Shown here: one piece after another, positions 45,643-56,815 of the stretch
How the letters are laid out: each line of letters begins with the position of its first letter
How positions within the stretch are numbered: position 1 is the stretch's first letter
Source of the DNA: Neoceratodus forsteri
Lineage: Eukaryota; Chordata; Ceratodontiformes; Ceratodontidae
Assembly: GCA_016271365.2 (NCBI GenBank)
Contig: CM057456.1
Span: forward strand, 885,914,001-885,978,000
Direction: 5' to 3'
DNA: 64,000 nucleotides
Program-made: the position numbers and the translations under genes
The notes under the pieces: generated by a model
The model's database searches: none
What the model saw: the letters and a program-made list of their open reading frames with translations, nothing else
Told to the model about the DNA's origin: nothing

Positions 45643-46916
45643 TCATGACACCTTAGATTTATTAGCAGGATTGTGACTATTGATGTTCTTGCTTTTGGTC
45701 TTTGCCCTACGTTTCTTTTTGGGTGGCTCTAAAGATTTGAGTGGGGAACCTGCAACAACTTCTGCCCATGAAGCATCAGCAGAAATACATCCCTGAGGCA
45801 CAGGGCCCAAATTAGAGGGATGTTCGTCTGAAATTTGCTGGGAAAGATCCTCCTGCGAGGAGTGCATGTCATCCTCCAAGAGAGCAAACTTATTACTCAA
45901 GGAATAGAGGGGTTGATTTAAAGGTGAGAGGCTGCAGCTTGGGGTGTTTGGGCTGAAACCTTGCTAGAACAGCATGAAAGTCTTGAAGAATAATGCCCTG
46001 ACAGAAGCTTCTCTTGCAGCCGTGTTGATTGCCTTGGGGTCAAATCAGTTGCAGCATTGCTGCTTGGGGCTGTGAGTTCTGCAACACTTTCCCCACGTTC
46101 CTGTACCTCGTCGTCCACCCTCCGTGCAGATACCAAAGCTGTGTTTGGGTTGCCAATTGCTGCTGAACCTCCCAGGGTAAGACTGCAGAGAGAGACTTCC
46201 ATATAGTTGGCTAAGGTGTCAGGTGTTTCAAAATCCTTGAAGGAAGAGCCTGAGAAAAGGTGTAGTGTCGCGGGGTAACGTAGAGCAAATTTAATGCTTC
46301 TTTGGTAGAGGATTTGTTTAATTGGATTGTAGGCCTTCCTTCTGATGGTTAAATCTTTCGAAAAGTCTCTGTAGATGGAAATATTAAACTCTTGCCACTT
46401 AAGTTTCCCCATTTCTCTGGCTCGTTTCAGTATTAATTCTGTGTGGGAATAGTTCAAGAAGCAAGCAATGATAGGCCTTGGTCGCTAGTCTGATGTTGGC
46501 CTGGGACCCAGAGTGTGGTGAGACCACTCAATGACTAACGTTAGGTCAGGAGGCAGTTTAAGCATTGCAGGCAGCACATGTAATAAAAGCGCAGTAGTGT
46601 CTCCTAATTCTACACCTTCAGGGAAGCCAAAAAGTCATAAATTGTTGCGACGATTACAATTTTCAATATCGTCAGTTTTGGCTTGTAGGGATTTAATAGT
46701 TTGATCTTGATTGCGGACAGTAACCTGGAGGTCATGAATAGTAGTGGTGTTACAGGCCGTTGCTTTCTCATTAAATGCAATTTTCTGGCTAAAAGTTTCA
46801 AGAGTAGTCGCATTCTGTTGGGTGGAGGTTTTTAGAACATTAATCTCAGCCATCAGTTTAGAAAACATTACTTCTACTCTAGCAAGTGAGCTTTGCTGTA
46901 CTTGGAGATCTGCCAT
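45643..46916 (-). pseudogene. L1 ORF1 (RNA-binding protein), broken
   Basis: ORF1 starts at 46,916 (MADLQVQQSSLARVEVMFSK). A heptad-like coiled coil runs to DDIENCNRRNNL, the conserved junction to the RRM domain in L1 ORF1p. After a stop (46,636) and a shift, the RRM/CTD continues with the ACFLNYSHTELILKRARE block (46,470-46,420), then IYRDFSKDLTIRRKAYNPIK and IKFALRYPATLHLF. A variable Ser/Thr-rich tail and a basic PPKKKRRAKTKSK segment (45,690) end it. The protein would coat L1 RNA as a trimer. The block order is the standard one. Confidence 0.85.
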
Positions 46917-47147
46917 AATGCTGAAGGATGAGGCCTAGTATGCTGCAGTACAGTGTAAAATAATTGAATATAAATAGATGATGGATCAAAAATGACTTAC
47001 AACCGTGTCAGGCAGTAAGATTACAGGATGGTCACAGGAGTTGGTACCAAAGAAAAGTCTGGTGAAGGCTGGATGAGGTTATATTGCAGTCATTCCTGCA
47101 GAGATTCTGAACTATGCTGCCATCTTCTGCCTGGTCAGGCCATCCCC

Positions 47148-47165
47148 CAACTCCTTGAAATTATT
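47148..47165 (+). repeat. Target-site duplication, right copy (L1 no. 3)
   Basis: caactccttgaaattatt repeats 39,126-39,143 with one mismatch and marks the 5' end of the minus-strand L1. Confidence 0.85.
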
Positions 47166-48644
47166 AAAAGTCATTATCTCACAAATATAGTAGTTTTGGA
47201 AAATCTCATCGCAATTATGGATGAGATGGACAATATTAGAAGTTGCCTATTTTATAACAGGGCAATTCTGGATAATCTTAACTAGAAAAATAATCATATA
47301 GCAGTAGATCAATCTTGCTATATTAGCGAGACTATTAAGGAGACTAAACATGAGACTCAGAGAGAGAACAAGGCTACCCAGGCGAACTTACCTCCACCAT
47401 TTGATAAAAATCTCCCCTGTGTATGTAAATTGGGTCAAAATAAGGAAGTTAAAGACAAAGTAAGGAATAATTATGTAACCATAGGACCCAAAAGAAATAC
47501 TCAGGGAGTTATAAAATTAAAGAAACAGAAAAACAAGTGTGATAATGGAAAACAGAAAGAGGATACAACATGGGAGACTTCATTCAAACATATCCAGAGC
47601 AAGGAGAAACTAAACAGGGAGGAGAGAAGGGACTTAGATGTAAAAGAAGGTGAGATGACACATATGGCTTTTAAAGGTAGGAAGCGATTAAAAGACATAA
47701 ACAGGATTGGAGAAAATAGAATAATGCAAGAAAACATGGAAATGAGGTCACTGGGAGTTGCTGGGGAGGTCAAGGCCAGCCAGAAGCCACCCAGCATCAG
47801 TTCACTGGAGGAGAAGTCAGGGAAAGAACCATTGGAAGACAAAAACAAATCAAATATTATACACTATTTCTTTGTTTTAGAAGGGATATAAATGGAATAT
47901 TGCATAGAAATCTATGGGAATAATAGCCTGCAAGAAGAAACAGGAGAGAATCTAAAAAGATTAGTACTGCACATCCTACATGTGAAAAACATGGAAACAA
48001 AAATACATGTAAGGCCTCCAAATAGGGACCAAGTAGATGGCATCTTACTTTATACTAAATTAGGTTCAGTGGTGGATACAATTTGGGATCAACAAGAGAT
48101 TTTAAGACACATGGGCATCACACTGATGCCAGCACAAATTGTACCTACACAAGATAATTTGGAAACATTAGAGTCAGAGAAAACCGGGGAAGAAAGAGTA
48201 TTTGAAAATAACAATAGTTGTGAAAACAGACCAGGACCAGTACATCAGGCAAACACACAACAAAATACATGGGAAACTAAGACCATAACCATGTTTGGAT
48301 GGGAGACTAAGGAACAAGATACCTTAAGATATATCAAACATGAAATTACAGTTTGTCTCTCTAGACTTGTTAGAAGGAATATTTCACAAAAATCAATAGA
48401 ATTTATTAAGATTCATAAACGATACAATAGCACCTCACAGATAGACATCACCTTTAAGAATCCAACTATAGTACAAAATATATTAAAACAAGCAACAGTT
48501 TTGGATGGGGTGGGGCTCCATGTTTTTTCCCCGGAAGACTGGATTTATCTAGCACAAAAAAATATTCCCAACAAAAATATTTCAAATGATATTAATACTA
48601 GAAGAAATACAGATTCAAACAGGGTGGACAATATTGTCCAGTGA
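47166..48644 (+). pseudogene. LINE ORF1, 3' part (after L1 insertion)
   Basis: The host LINE resumes with KSHYLTNIVVLENLIAIMDE, directly continuing the frame interrupted at 39,143. After a stop at 47,283-47,285 a Lys/Glu-rich region (47,430-47,891) and a second piece (47,892-48,644) follow in frame. The C-terminal piece has an alpha/beta pattern (TITMFGWETKEQDTLRYIKH, TSQIDITFKNPTIVQNILKQ, GLHVFSPEDW) that could be an RRM-like fold. No zinc knuckles are seen. It ends 36 nt before the endonuclease ATG, as in two-ORF LINEs. Confidence 0.6.
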
Positions 48645-48680
48645 CTCTCAAAAAACAATAACAACAAAAAAGATGCTGCT

Positions 48681-49772
48681 ATGGACAATAACACATTAAA
48701 AATATTATCTTGGAACATAGAGGGGACCTATTTAAAAATAGCTGATCCAGAAGTAATTAAGTTCTTGGAGACTTTCAACATCATTTGCCTACAAGAAACC
48801 TGGGCAACGGTAGAAGAATCTTCAAGATTGTTTGGCTACCACAACTTAGTAAAACTAGCCGCCAGAACAAAAGGCTTTGGTAGAAAGATGGGAGGTGTTT
48901 CTCTTTATTTAAAAACAGATTTAAATTTCAAAATCAATAGAGAATATGATACACCTGATGATATTTTGGCTCTCTCAGTAGAAGAAGTGAATAGACATAA
49001 CAGACTAACCATAGATAATACTTATCTATCACCATCTAAACACACAAATAAACTCCTATTAAAACTTAACTCTATGTTAAGTGACATCATGAGTAGGGAA
49101 CCTGATGTGCCACTGATACTTCTAGGAGACTTTAATGCGAGAATACCAGCTAACCACAATAATACAGATTATCTACCCATTTTGTCGGAACTCAATCCTA
49201 AGATTAGCAGTAATAGATCAGCCCAGGATTTGAAGTCAAACAAGAGAGGTAAATTGTTAGCTCTTTCTTTAACTAATAAAAATCTCTTGCTGCTGAATGG
49301 TAGATTGCCAGGAGATAGCGAGGGGGAATTAACATATAATGGGCCACAAGGTTCATCTGTTATAGATCTGATATGGGGCAACCTTGAAGTCATTAAAATA
49401 ATACAAGATTCAGAAGTTATAAATAGAATAGAATCAGCACATAACCCTGTGAGCTTAAAAATCCAAATGGATAAATCAACCAGAAAAAGACCTGAAACAT
49501 ACATCAGGGATGGGATTGAAATCATAAATCAAAAAAGGATACAATGGGTTCCGAACACTATACAATTTTTTGATACTTTTTTGAAAGATCCAATGATGGT
49601 AAATCTTACACTATCTATTATTGAAGAAACTGACTTCAATTCATCTTTACATAAATGGCATGCTACAAATACACTAATTAAACCACATTGTGTAACAAAT
49701 AAGATAGCTACTAAAACTACTACTGGTAAAACTGGTTTAATTCTAGATGTAGAAAAGCAAAAAAAGCTTTAA
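48681..49772 (+). pseudogene. LINE ORF2, endonuclease part
   Basis: The 363-codon frame opens with MDNNTLKILSWNIEGTY (the N block of APE-type endonucleases). It continues with FNIICLQETWA (catalytic Glu), VPLILLGDFNARI (catalytic D-x-N, about 49,110-49,150) and NLLLLNGRLPGDSEGELTY, then SVIDLIWGN and a degraded SAHNPVSL in place of the usual SDH. The loss of the final SDH (SAH here) would abolish catalysis. The domain nicks target DNA to prime reverse transcription. It stops at 49,770-49,772, where the RT should begin. Confidence 0.85.
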
Positions 49773-50765
49773 CCAGAGTTCTGAGAATTCACAAATATAA
49801 ACAATTAACTAACAACAAAATAAATCTTTTTAATATCAATGAAGAAAGAAAGTAGTAAAAAAAATTCTGGACCAAGAAAAACAAATGTATACTAAGGTAA
49901 GGTGGGAAAAATTTAAAAAAGCAGTAATAAATAAGGATAATAAGAGACTTTGGAGAATAGTAAGCTAGGGCTACAATACATATTCCACCAAAATCGAAGT
50001 ACATATCCTCCCTCGCACAAATTTAGGGGTACGTCAAGGTTGTCTCCTGGCACCAATAGTATTTAACATTTATATAAACTAGATACTTATACAACTTCAG
50101 AATCCAGATTTTCATGCTCCCAAAGTAGGAAACACCAGGATTGATTGCCTGGCATATGCACATGATCTAGTTCTGGTATCAACTTTAAAACTGGGCTGAC
50201 ACAGAAAACTTGATTGTTTGTATGATCTATGTATCAAACATAAGCTAAGAATCAATATGACTAAAACTAAATTATTGATCTTTGGTAATAATAGTAAAAA
50301 GAAATGTGTCATATGGATAAATAAAGAAAAAGTTGACCAGGTTGAATATTATGACTATCTGGGGGTCAGATTTTTGGAGAATCTTAAATGGAAAGATCAT
50401 GTAGCCCAGATTAGTAATAAAATTAAAATGGCATTTAATGCATTTAAAATGTTTAATCCCAAAACAGGTCAGAGTTCAGTAAAGGGAGTTTTAAAGGTAG
50501 TAGAGGCCAAAACAAAATCAAGTCTGTTATATGCAGCAGAAATCTGGGGTGATACCAGATTGAATAAATTACAGGTAATTCTAAATAAAATAAACAGATA
50601 TATTCTAATGGTTCTGCAGTCAGTCCCGATGGTGGTACTAAACCTCGAAAGAGGACAATATCCTATAAGCACATTCGTGGCAGAGAGACAAACAATTGCC
50701 ACTTTTAAAATATTGCTTCTTAGTGAAACAAGGTTACCAAGACAGAGTTCTGAGGAAGAACTTGA
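49773..50765 (+). pseudogene. LINE ORF2, RT remnant with internal deletion
   Basis: Only the C-terminal half of the RT is left. Near 50,020 a LGVRQGCLLAPIVFNIYIN block and then CLAYAHDLVLVS (YADD changed to YAHD, losing one catalytic aspartate) are visible across stops. From 50,218 a long frame gives LRINMTKTKLLIFGNNSKKK, the thumb block YYDYLGVRFLENLKWKDHV and SSLLYAAEIWGDTRLNKLQV. The fingers and motif A region expected between 49,772 and 49,990 is missing, an internal deletion of several hundred bases. The frame ends at the LINE insertion at about 50,766. Confidence 0.8.
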
Positions 50766-51495
50766 ATTTTATTTATTTATCTATTTAAAATTGGTGACCA
50801 GGAAAGGTACACTGAGCCGAAGCTCGTTTTCAGGTGCGACCTGAGTACAAGGTGTACACTGAAGTATACAGAGGTACAACAATTTTTGGTTGCAGACAGT
50901 AATAGCAACAACTATAGACAATATGTACAACCAATAGAAATAACTGTAGATGTTTGACTTTACAGAAAAGTAATATACAGGCACTGTACAGACAATCACA
51001 TTTAAAATTCGGTATAAATAAGCACAGGCATAGTAAAAACAGAGAAGCAGGAAATTCAATATCATAAGTGGGGACAGGTACACAATGACTGTAAGAGGCC
51101 TCCTCGAGAAGGTTAGGCCCTAGTAGGGGAGGGTACCGTGGGGCAACTTAGGCAGGGAGGGGAAGGGAGAAGCCTGAGGAGTTGTTTAATGTCAGAAAGG
51201 GAGGCGGCCTGGCGAAGGTTGGGCGGAAGGTTGTTCCATAGGAGGGGAAGATGGTAGGAAAAGGTGGCTTGCCCCATGGCTGAATAGGGGCATGGGATGA
51301 GGAAACTGCAAGCGTCGCTGTGGTGCAGGGAGTATTCTAGGGAATTGGCTGGTGCATACTCGTTTTTGGGCTTTGAGTTATCATCGATTAATATAATCAA
51401 GGATTTACTCTTTCCCCATGGCTTTGGCCACATCCTTTGGGATGTTTTCACACATCCATGGGATGAAATAGTGAACCTTATTAAGAGCAGGTTCT
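50766..51495 (-). mobile_element. LINE 3' tail inserted into the host LINE
   Basis: A minus-strand LINE fragment of about 0.73 kb. The coding trace at 51,113-51,400 ends with the blocks FSYHLPLLWNNLPPNLRQA and SLSDIKQLLRLLP, the C-terminus of L2/CR1-like proteins (the LWNxLPxxLR string). The 3' UTR leads to an AAAT-rich tail (T-rich on the plus strand at 50,767-50,788). It splits the host LINE between its RT thumb and zinc region. No clear target duplication was found. Confidence 0.7.
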
Positions 51496-51921
51496 GAGAT
51501 ATAGAAAAAAAATATGAGAAAGACATTAGCAAATCTGAAATTATTTAGATGGTAAAAACAAAATTAGAACATGGGATAGAACCATATTTACTCAAAATGT
51601 CAGATCCAATAAAAAGAAGAGTGATATCCAGGTTAAGATTCAAAATTTATAAAGCTAATTATACTTATTATAGGCAAAAGAGACCAAATGTAAATTTGCC
51701 ATTTTTGTAAATGTGGCCTGTCTCCAGAAGACAATGTTAAACACATCATTTTGATATGCCCTTTGCTTAAACTCCAGAGGGAAAAATTGCTGGGTGACAT
51801 TATGGCGGATCTCGACCTCCCCCCAGAAACTAAGATATTGTATTTTTCAAACACAAGGGAATTACATGTTATGAAAAAGGTTGCTGCCTTCCTAAAAAAG
51901 TACATTTGTGATGATGGGTAA
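51496..51921 (+). pseudogene. LINE ORF2 C-terminus with CxxCxC zinc motif
   Basis: The host LINE continues in plus frames with stops: LEHGIEPYLLKMSDPIKRRV, ISRLRFKIYKANYTYYRQKR, then CHFCKCGLSPEDNVKHIILI ending in CPLL, a Cys/His zinc-like motif. AFLKKYICDDG ends at a TAA (51,919-51,921). The C-x-C...H...C motif is the normal C-terminus of I-like LINE proteins and may bind nucleic acid. The minus-strand open frame covering this stretch is a shadow. Confidence 0.7.
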
Positions 51922-52235
51922 TGTAAATAGTTACTGGCTAGGTATACTGCCTAATATTGTATATTATTTGATGGGGCTAGGATGAAAATATTTAAACAAT
52001 GCATTATAAGCTGGATAATTAGGAAACTAAATAGTGCAATACTAATCCAGGATCCTACACAGAGTATAGTCATCTGCCTCTACTAGCAATATCTGGAATT
52101 GTTTTTATTATTGTCTTATTTTTTGATATTTTAAATGTATGGATATGCATTTATGAAAATTGTATTTCACTTTGCTATTTTGTAATTCTTTTTTAAACTA
52201 AACAAATAAAAATTGATGATGATGATGATCAGGCA

Positions 52236-52450
52236 ATGGAGGCAGTAGGGGCAAAAACAGTGGTGGAATCCAATAAAGCCTGGGATGGGCACAAGGGAAT
52301 CATAAGGGACAGGAAAGTGGTGGAAGAGGAAGTGCTGTAGACCTAGAAGGGTCTGCAGCAAAAGCCATCACAACAAAAAGGGCAGACTGGATGGGTCAAG
52401 CAGCCCTCATCTTCCATCAGTTTTTATGTTTCTATGTTCTATGTTTCTAG
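52236..52450 (+). mobile_element. CR1-type 3' tail
   Basis: A short CR1 end: gtggtggaatccaataaagc, gggcagactggatgggtcaa and the terminal atgtttctatgttctatgtt tail. It lies directly after the 3' end of the host LINE. Confidence 0.9.
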
Positions 52451-52454
52451 TTCT

Positions 52455-53235
52455 CTTAATGAAGAATAAACTGTTTCTGTTTCATTTCACTGCTCTGTTT
52501 TAAGTACAGCAGAGGTTTCATAGGTTGTATATGAGTCAAAAGTGCAAGCCATTATGACTCGAATTAACATTGGTCTAATTATTTACCTAAAGTAATTATC
52601 AACAGCTGTCTTAAATGCATCCATTTTTGGACATATAACAGTTGTCTCTGGGAGGGTAGCTGAAATATTAACTACACATTGGTTGAACCATTTTGTCCTT
52701 TAGGTAGTATTATATATTTCTTCTTTCAATTGGTAGATTTGTGATCTAAGATGCCTGATGGTATTTTTTTCTTGCATGCCTAGGCATTCCCACAAATCCT
52801 TATACCTATAGGCTTTAAGCACTAAACAACGGTTCTCTCTAGTCCTCCTATACTTCAAGAGATATAAATTATGTTCCCTTAGCCTTTGCTCATACGGTAG
52901 ATTTGTTATATCAGCTATTTTTTTCATAGCCCTGTGCTGAACTCTTTCCAATTGTGAGACATCCTTAACTGTGTGTGGTGCCACAACTGGGCACAGTACT
53001 CCAGGTGAGGCCTCACCATTGCTCCATAAAGAGGAATAATCACTCCTCTGTCTCTACTTCTAATATGTTTGCTAATACAACCCAGTATTTACTTATATCT
53101 TGCCACTACATCCCAAGTATGTTCACTAAATGTTCATCTGTTAGTTATGACAACTCCTAAATCTCTCCACCTATCAGTTGTTTCTAATTGAGTTCCATTT
53201 AGGAAGTATTTAAACTAAATCCTGTTGTTTTTTAT
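52455..53235 (-). mobile_element. CR1-type LINE fragment, minus strand
   Basis: The minus strand encodes the C-terminal CR1 region. Near 53,170 it reads ERWRDLGVVI-like, then [20 protein letters not shown] (53,030) and the 52,700-52,984 frame [20 protein letters not shown] through LREHNLYLLKYRRTRENRCL. The complement gggcacagtactccaggtga near 52,988 is the CR1 EYCAQLW coding block. Shifts near 53,130 and 52,985 break the frame. It is 5'-truncated. The 3' end is near the opposing CR1 tail at 52,450. Confidence 0.85.
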
Positions 53236-53544
53236 GCCTTTAGGTTGAGCTTTAAGGTTGACAACACCAAGGAAGATTGCACCCATAATTTGTTTTAAGG
53301 GTGGGGGTGTGGTTTTAGGATTGGAAACCCTAAAGTCACATTCCCTACTTTTGTTGCTTTAGCATGAACCCTAAATGTTGCATTAATGGAGGTTTTTTTT
53401 TTTTTGCAAAGAATTTCCTTGCTTTTTGAGATAGTATAATCATATCCTTATTTGCCTGTGGTGGCAGGGCCCTCTGCGCCCTGTGCACCCACCCATCCAT
53501 CCATACTTTTTCAAATAGTGTAATCATATCCTTATTTGCCTGGG
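53236..53544. other. No gene recognised
   Basis: The strings tataatcatatccttatttg (53,443-53,470) and tgtaatcatatccttatttg (53,519-53,540) form a short tandem duplication of about 76 bp. No gene was seen. Confidence 0.5.
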
Positions 53545-54195
53545 GGATGGCAGGCCTGGAGGGCCCTGTGCTCCCATCCCTCCATAGATTTGTATATGTA
53601 TGCTGATATGGAATCGCAGGGCTTTCTGGGCCCTGCGCCTCCACTTGTAGGACAACAGCAACCAAATTGTCAGCATAGCCTTCTTATTACCCCACCTCAT
53701 GAACCCAGCAATAAAAATGGTCAAATCCCTGCCAAAGCATCATTCCACACCACCACAGCATCATTCCGCGCCAGAGGCATGAAATGACATTTTGGCAAAG
53801 ATTTTAAAAAATTACAGCTGTCACATTCATGAAGTGGTGTAAAGAAATGGCTATGTCACAAATTTGGGGTGAAAATACTGAAAATGCTGAATGTTATGAG
53901 CAAGTGAAGTGAAATATCAATGGATGCACATAACTTTGCCATTTTTACATATTCAGACTCCAAATTTTCAACATACCCTTCCTATGACTCCACCTCATGA
54001 ACAAGAGTGGTAAAAGTGTTCAAATCCTGAATGAAAGGTAAAATCGCCTTTCAGGCCAGATTTGTGTAATTCCACTGACACTGTTCATGAGGTGGGGTCT
54101 CAAAAAGGCCGCTTTGAAAATTTGCTGCAAAAATGTTAAAGTTATGGACCAAAGTTGAAAACCCTATTGAAATATGCTGAACAGCATTTACTTTA
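53545..54195. repeat. Large inverted repeat, left arm (outer part)
   Basis: The reverse complement of this segment occurs at about 61,795-62,440. Near 53,650 the string aggacaacagcaaccaaatt (left) matches rc of the right arm near 62,340 almost perfectly. gttgaaaaccctattgaaat (54,155) matches rc of 61,800-61,825. Each arm also folds on itself: aaattttcaacatacccttc (53,960) pairs with the block near 54,100. The left arm resumes at 58,534 after a 4.3-kb interruption. Confidence 0.8.
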
Positions 54196-54775
54196 CTTTT
54201 TACGGGCTGAGGGCGGAGCCTGCAGCTGTCTTGCTGTAACTGGAAAAATGGAATACCGAAGCACAAATTTTAGGAGTTTTCAGTGTATCCTTCCACAACT
54301 GCAGATCACTACGCCAGTTGAATGAAATACTCCCTTCTCTCTGTTGAGCAGACCACTTCCTACACAATTTTTTCAGCTTGTCTCTCTCGTCATGCCTGCT
54401 TTAAGTGACCTGACAGCTATCATCTTGGAGTAGGCACAAAGGCAAGTTACAGTACTTGCACCAGCACTTTGAAGTAGTTTAACTGTCTGCAACAGTGCAA
54501 TTAGAAACTTTCCTTTTGCACACTAGTGTCAAAAAAGCCTTGCTAATGAGAAAGAAAGAGAGAGAGAGGGGAAGAAGAGAACATAGCCAGAGATATACCA
54601 GGCATTTGTAAACAGAAAACCTCAGACATCTATCTGACCTGTTTTAACACAGGATTTAGTATATTAACTTGTTGGCTTGCTAAAAAGATCATGTTCCTAT
54701 TATGTGCTTATAATTTTTTATTGCTGCATATTTACCTGCTTCTGTGGTATATGTGTTGATTTCCCGCAAAATGTG

Positions 54776-55813
54776 GGCCCGATTCTAGAATAGTTATGCC
54801 AGGCATAACTGCACTTGCACGAAAAAGAATAATGCAAGTAGCAAGTTACGCCAGCAGTTGTGACATGCAGTATTCTACAAAGTGGTCTGCGATATGCCGC
54901 AGGCCACTTGTGCCAAAGTTTAGTAATGCCTGCAGTTATGCCCTAAACCCCTGCGACATGGTGCTAGGGGGTTTATGGCAGCAGTTGTGCCCTATTCCAG
55001 TAGGGCAGCAACAAAGTCCCCAATGTCAGGATTCTACAAGAACCCCCGGAGGAGAACTGTCCACGTAAGTTATACCAACATTTAGCTGGCGTAACTGTAC
55101 ATGCACCCTCCGGGGGTTCTGTAGACCTGTCAGCAGCCCAGCAGCAATCCATGTGCCCTCTCCCCATGCCTGGAATACCCCTGTAGGTGCCCCACAGGGC
55201 ATCTCTCATCATGGCCCCCCAATCCCCAGTACAGGACATACCCCGCAGGGCAGCACACAACCCCTGCCTCCTGAATTAATTTCTGAGCGCGTCTATTCAG
55301 TAAGCACTTCTACTGAACGCAGTTGGCTGCTGGCCTTGGAGGTGAGAGGTGGGCTGTGCCAGTCACCAGCTGGGAATGGGTGGGGGTTGCTGGGTGGAAT
55401 GGCACAGCTGGGTGGAGGGGTGTGGGGCCACTAGACTACCAGGTACAGATATCCAGAAGCACTGCACACATATCGGACTGCATGTACTGTACAGTACACC
55501 AGTCGCATGGAGATCGGGATAGGTGTTGGGGACCCTTGGTGGCATGACAGTGGGTGGGGGGCCTCTTGCCCTGTGGGGCTCTGCTGGGGATCGGGTATGG
55601 GGCCACTTTTGCCCGCATGATTATTATGGTGCAGCTTGCGACATCCTTGCCAGGTATGCCTCTGTTTCAGCATACCTGGCTGTATGCTCGCAAATCGCAG
55701 GAGACTTAGACGCGAGGACCGACCCTTCTAGAATAGGTGCAGGGTCCATGTTGGTAACAGCGACAGCGCAGTCAATGCCATATAACTTTGCACTAACCTT
55801 CTAGAATCGGGCC
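54776..55813. mobile_element. TIR DNA element 3 (GGCCCGATTCTAGAA ends)
   Basis: Perfect 15-bp terminal inverted repeats ggcccgattctagaa lie at 54,776-54,790 and, inverted, at 55,799-55,813. TGTG flanks both sides (54,772-54,775 and 55,814-55,817), a possible short target duplication. The interior is GC-rich with local hairpins, such as agaacccccggagg (55,039) and cctccgggggttct (55,108). A tRNA-Glu-like motif lies inverted at 55,428-55,443 (ccactagactaccagg). No transposase is encoded. The end bases resemble foldback elements 1 and 2 (GGGCCC then an A/T-rich word). Confidence 0.8.
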
Positions 55814-55869
55814 TGTGTCTTTAACACAAAGATATTTATAATAATTACATAGTTAATGAATCTGTGTGT

Positions 55870-56217
55870 GCCTTTTCTAGTTGGCTATATTTTTCTTTTA
55901 TTACTTCCATCTCCCCCTGCTCTCAGATTACCTAGCAACACATTTAAGCCTTAACATTTGACTATCCTGGTCATTAATCTTCAGCCTTCTTGTGTGCTTT
56001 TAATTCAGACCCATAAAGGCATTGTGTTTTTACAGAGTTTTTTAAAATTTTGCTGTCCAAGGTCCACCTCCACGTTTACATTTTTTATTAATATTTGATC
56101 AAGCTTCACAGCACGTGAGGCTAACTTGGAGGAAGGTTCACAGCTGTAACTGTAGCAGTCTATATATTAAGGGCCCAACAATCCTCATACAGTTCACTGC
56201 CCCTCTGTGCATGCAGA
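55870..56217 (+). repeat. Duplicated segment, copy 1 (interrupted by SINE)
   Basis: This segment (ctagttggctata through catgcagag) is repeated in direct orientation at about 56,816-57,180 with moderate divergence. In copy 1 the sequence continues to gtcctggaaaagctt only after the SINE at 56,218-56,680. In copy 2 catgcagaagtcctggaaaa is continuous. Confidence 0.85.
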
Positions 56218-56680
56218 GAGGAAGAATCAGCATTTATATAGTGCTTTTCATACACAGTGTATCCCAAAGCACTTTATAAGCAATGCTAGATTAGTAGTGA
56301 AGTGACGGAATGTGTAGTGGCAGCCATCTTGCACATCATCACCACCCACACACAGCCTGGACAATTGCATGAACTGGTTTTATGGGAAGGGGAATGTTGG
56401 CCAGGACACCAGGAATGTCCACTACTCTTTGCGAAGAATGCCCTGGGTTCATTTACATCCATCTGGATACCTACCAGGACAGCACCAAGATGGGTAGAAG
56501 GAACCTCGGTTTAATGTCTCATCCGGACGACACACACCAGCAGCACAGCACCCCCCTCCCAGTACTGCACTCGGGTGCCAGCATTTTTAGGTACAAGTCC
56601 AATCCTGGTGTGGGACGAGAATCCACGACCTTCTGGTCTAGAGGCGGATGTGCTACCAACTGAGCTACTCTGGTACCTAG
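56218..56680 (-). mobile_element. tRNA-derived SINE, copy 2
   Basis: The minus strand starts near 56,670 with tagctcagttggt (box A, complement of 56,655-56,667) and ggattctcgtcc (box B, complement of 56,613-56,624). It shares the body of the SINE at 6,170-6,606 (aggttccttctacc, ggtgtcctggcca) and ends with gcactatataaatgctgatt. The 3' end is a LINE-type tail. The second copy of the flanking duplication (57,170-57,190) shows the empty site, which fixes the insertion boundaries within a few bases. No flanking target duplication of useful length is visible. Confidence 0.85.
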
Positions 56681-56689
56681 GTCCTGGAA

Positions 56690-56814
56690 AAGCTTATAAG
56701 GGACTCTGGGTTTATCATGTCCAACTCCTCACTGTAACATAGTAATTTAATGTTGCATGGGACTCTGGGTCCATCAGCTCCAACCCCTCATTGTAACATA
56801 GTGATTTAATGTTG
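56690..56814 (+). repeat. Minisatellite A, first block
   Basis: Two copies of the ~59-bp unit (gggactctgggtttatcatg and gggactctgggtccatcagc) lie upstream of the second duplicated segment. The same unit forms the large array downstream. Confidence 0.85.
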
Positions 56815-56815
56815 C

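Larger units (their letters stand above)
39144..47147 (-). mobile_element. L1/Tx1-type LINE, near full length, inside another LINE
   Basis: A minus-strand L1-superfamily element of about 8.0 kb bounded by an 18-bp target duplication (one mismatch). From 5' to 3' on the minus strand it has a short leader, ORF1 (46,916-45,643), an unusually long 2.2-kb spacer, ORF2 with endonuclease and RT (43,456 to about 40,240) and a 3' UTR with a C/T-rich tract (39,370-39,600; A/G-rich on the plus strand). The 3' end is a weak T run at 39,142-39,147. It splits ORF1 of the plus-strand host LINE, so it is the younger of the two. Stops and shifts throughout show that it is inactive. Confidence 0.9.
38278..52235 (+). 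mobile_element. LINE of unassigned clade, split by two later insertions
   Basis: A plus-strand LINE with ORF1, an apurinic-type endonuclease, RT traces, a C-terminal CxxCxC zinc motif and a 3' tail ending in a short GAT repeat (ttgatgatgatgatgatc, 52,215-52,231). ORF1 is split at 39,143/47,148 by an 8-kb L1. The ORF2 C-terminal part is split at about 50,766-51,495 by a minus-strand LINE tail. The palm and finger part of the RT between 49,772 and 49,990 is mostly deleted. The organisation and C-terminal motif suit I/Vingi-like or related clades, but I cannot assign it without a search. Confidence 0.75.

Noticed and set aside
51633..51905. Open frame of 90 codons on the minus strand
   Set aside because: It is antisense to the CxxCxC C-terminal region of the host LINE.
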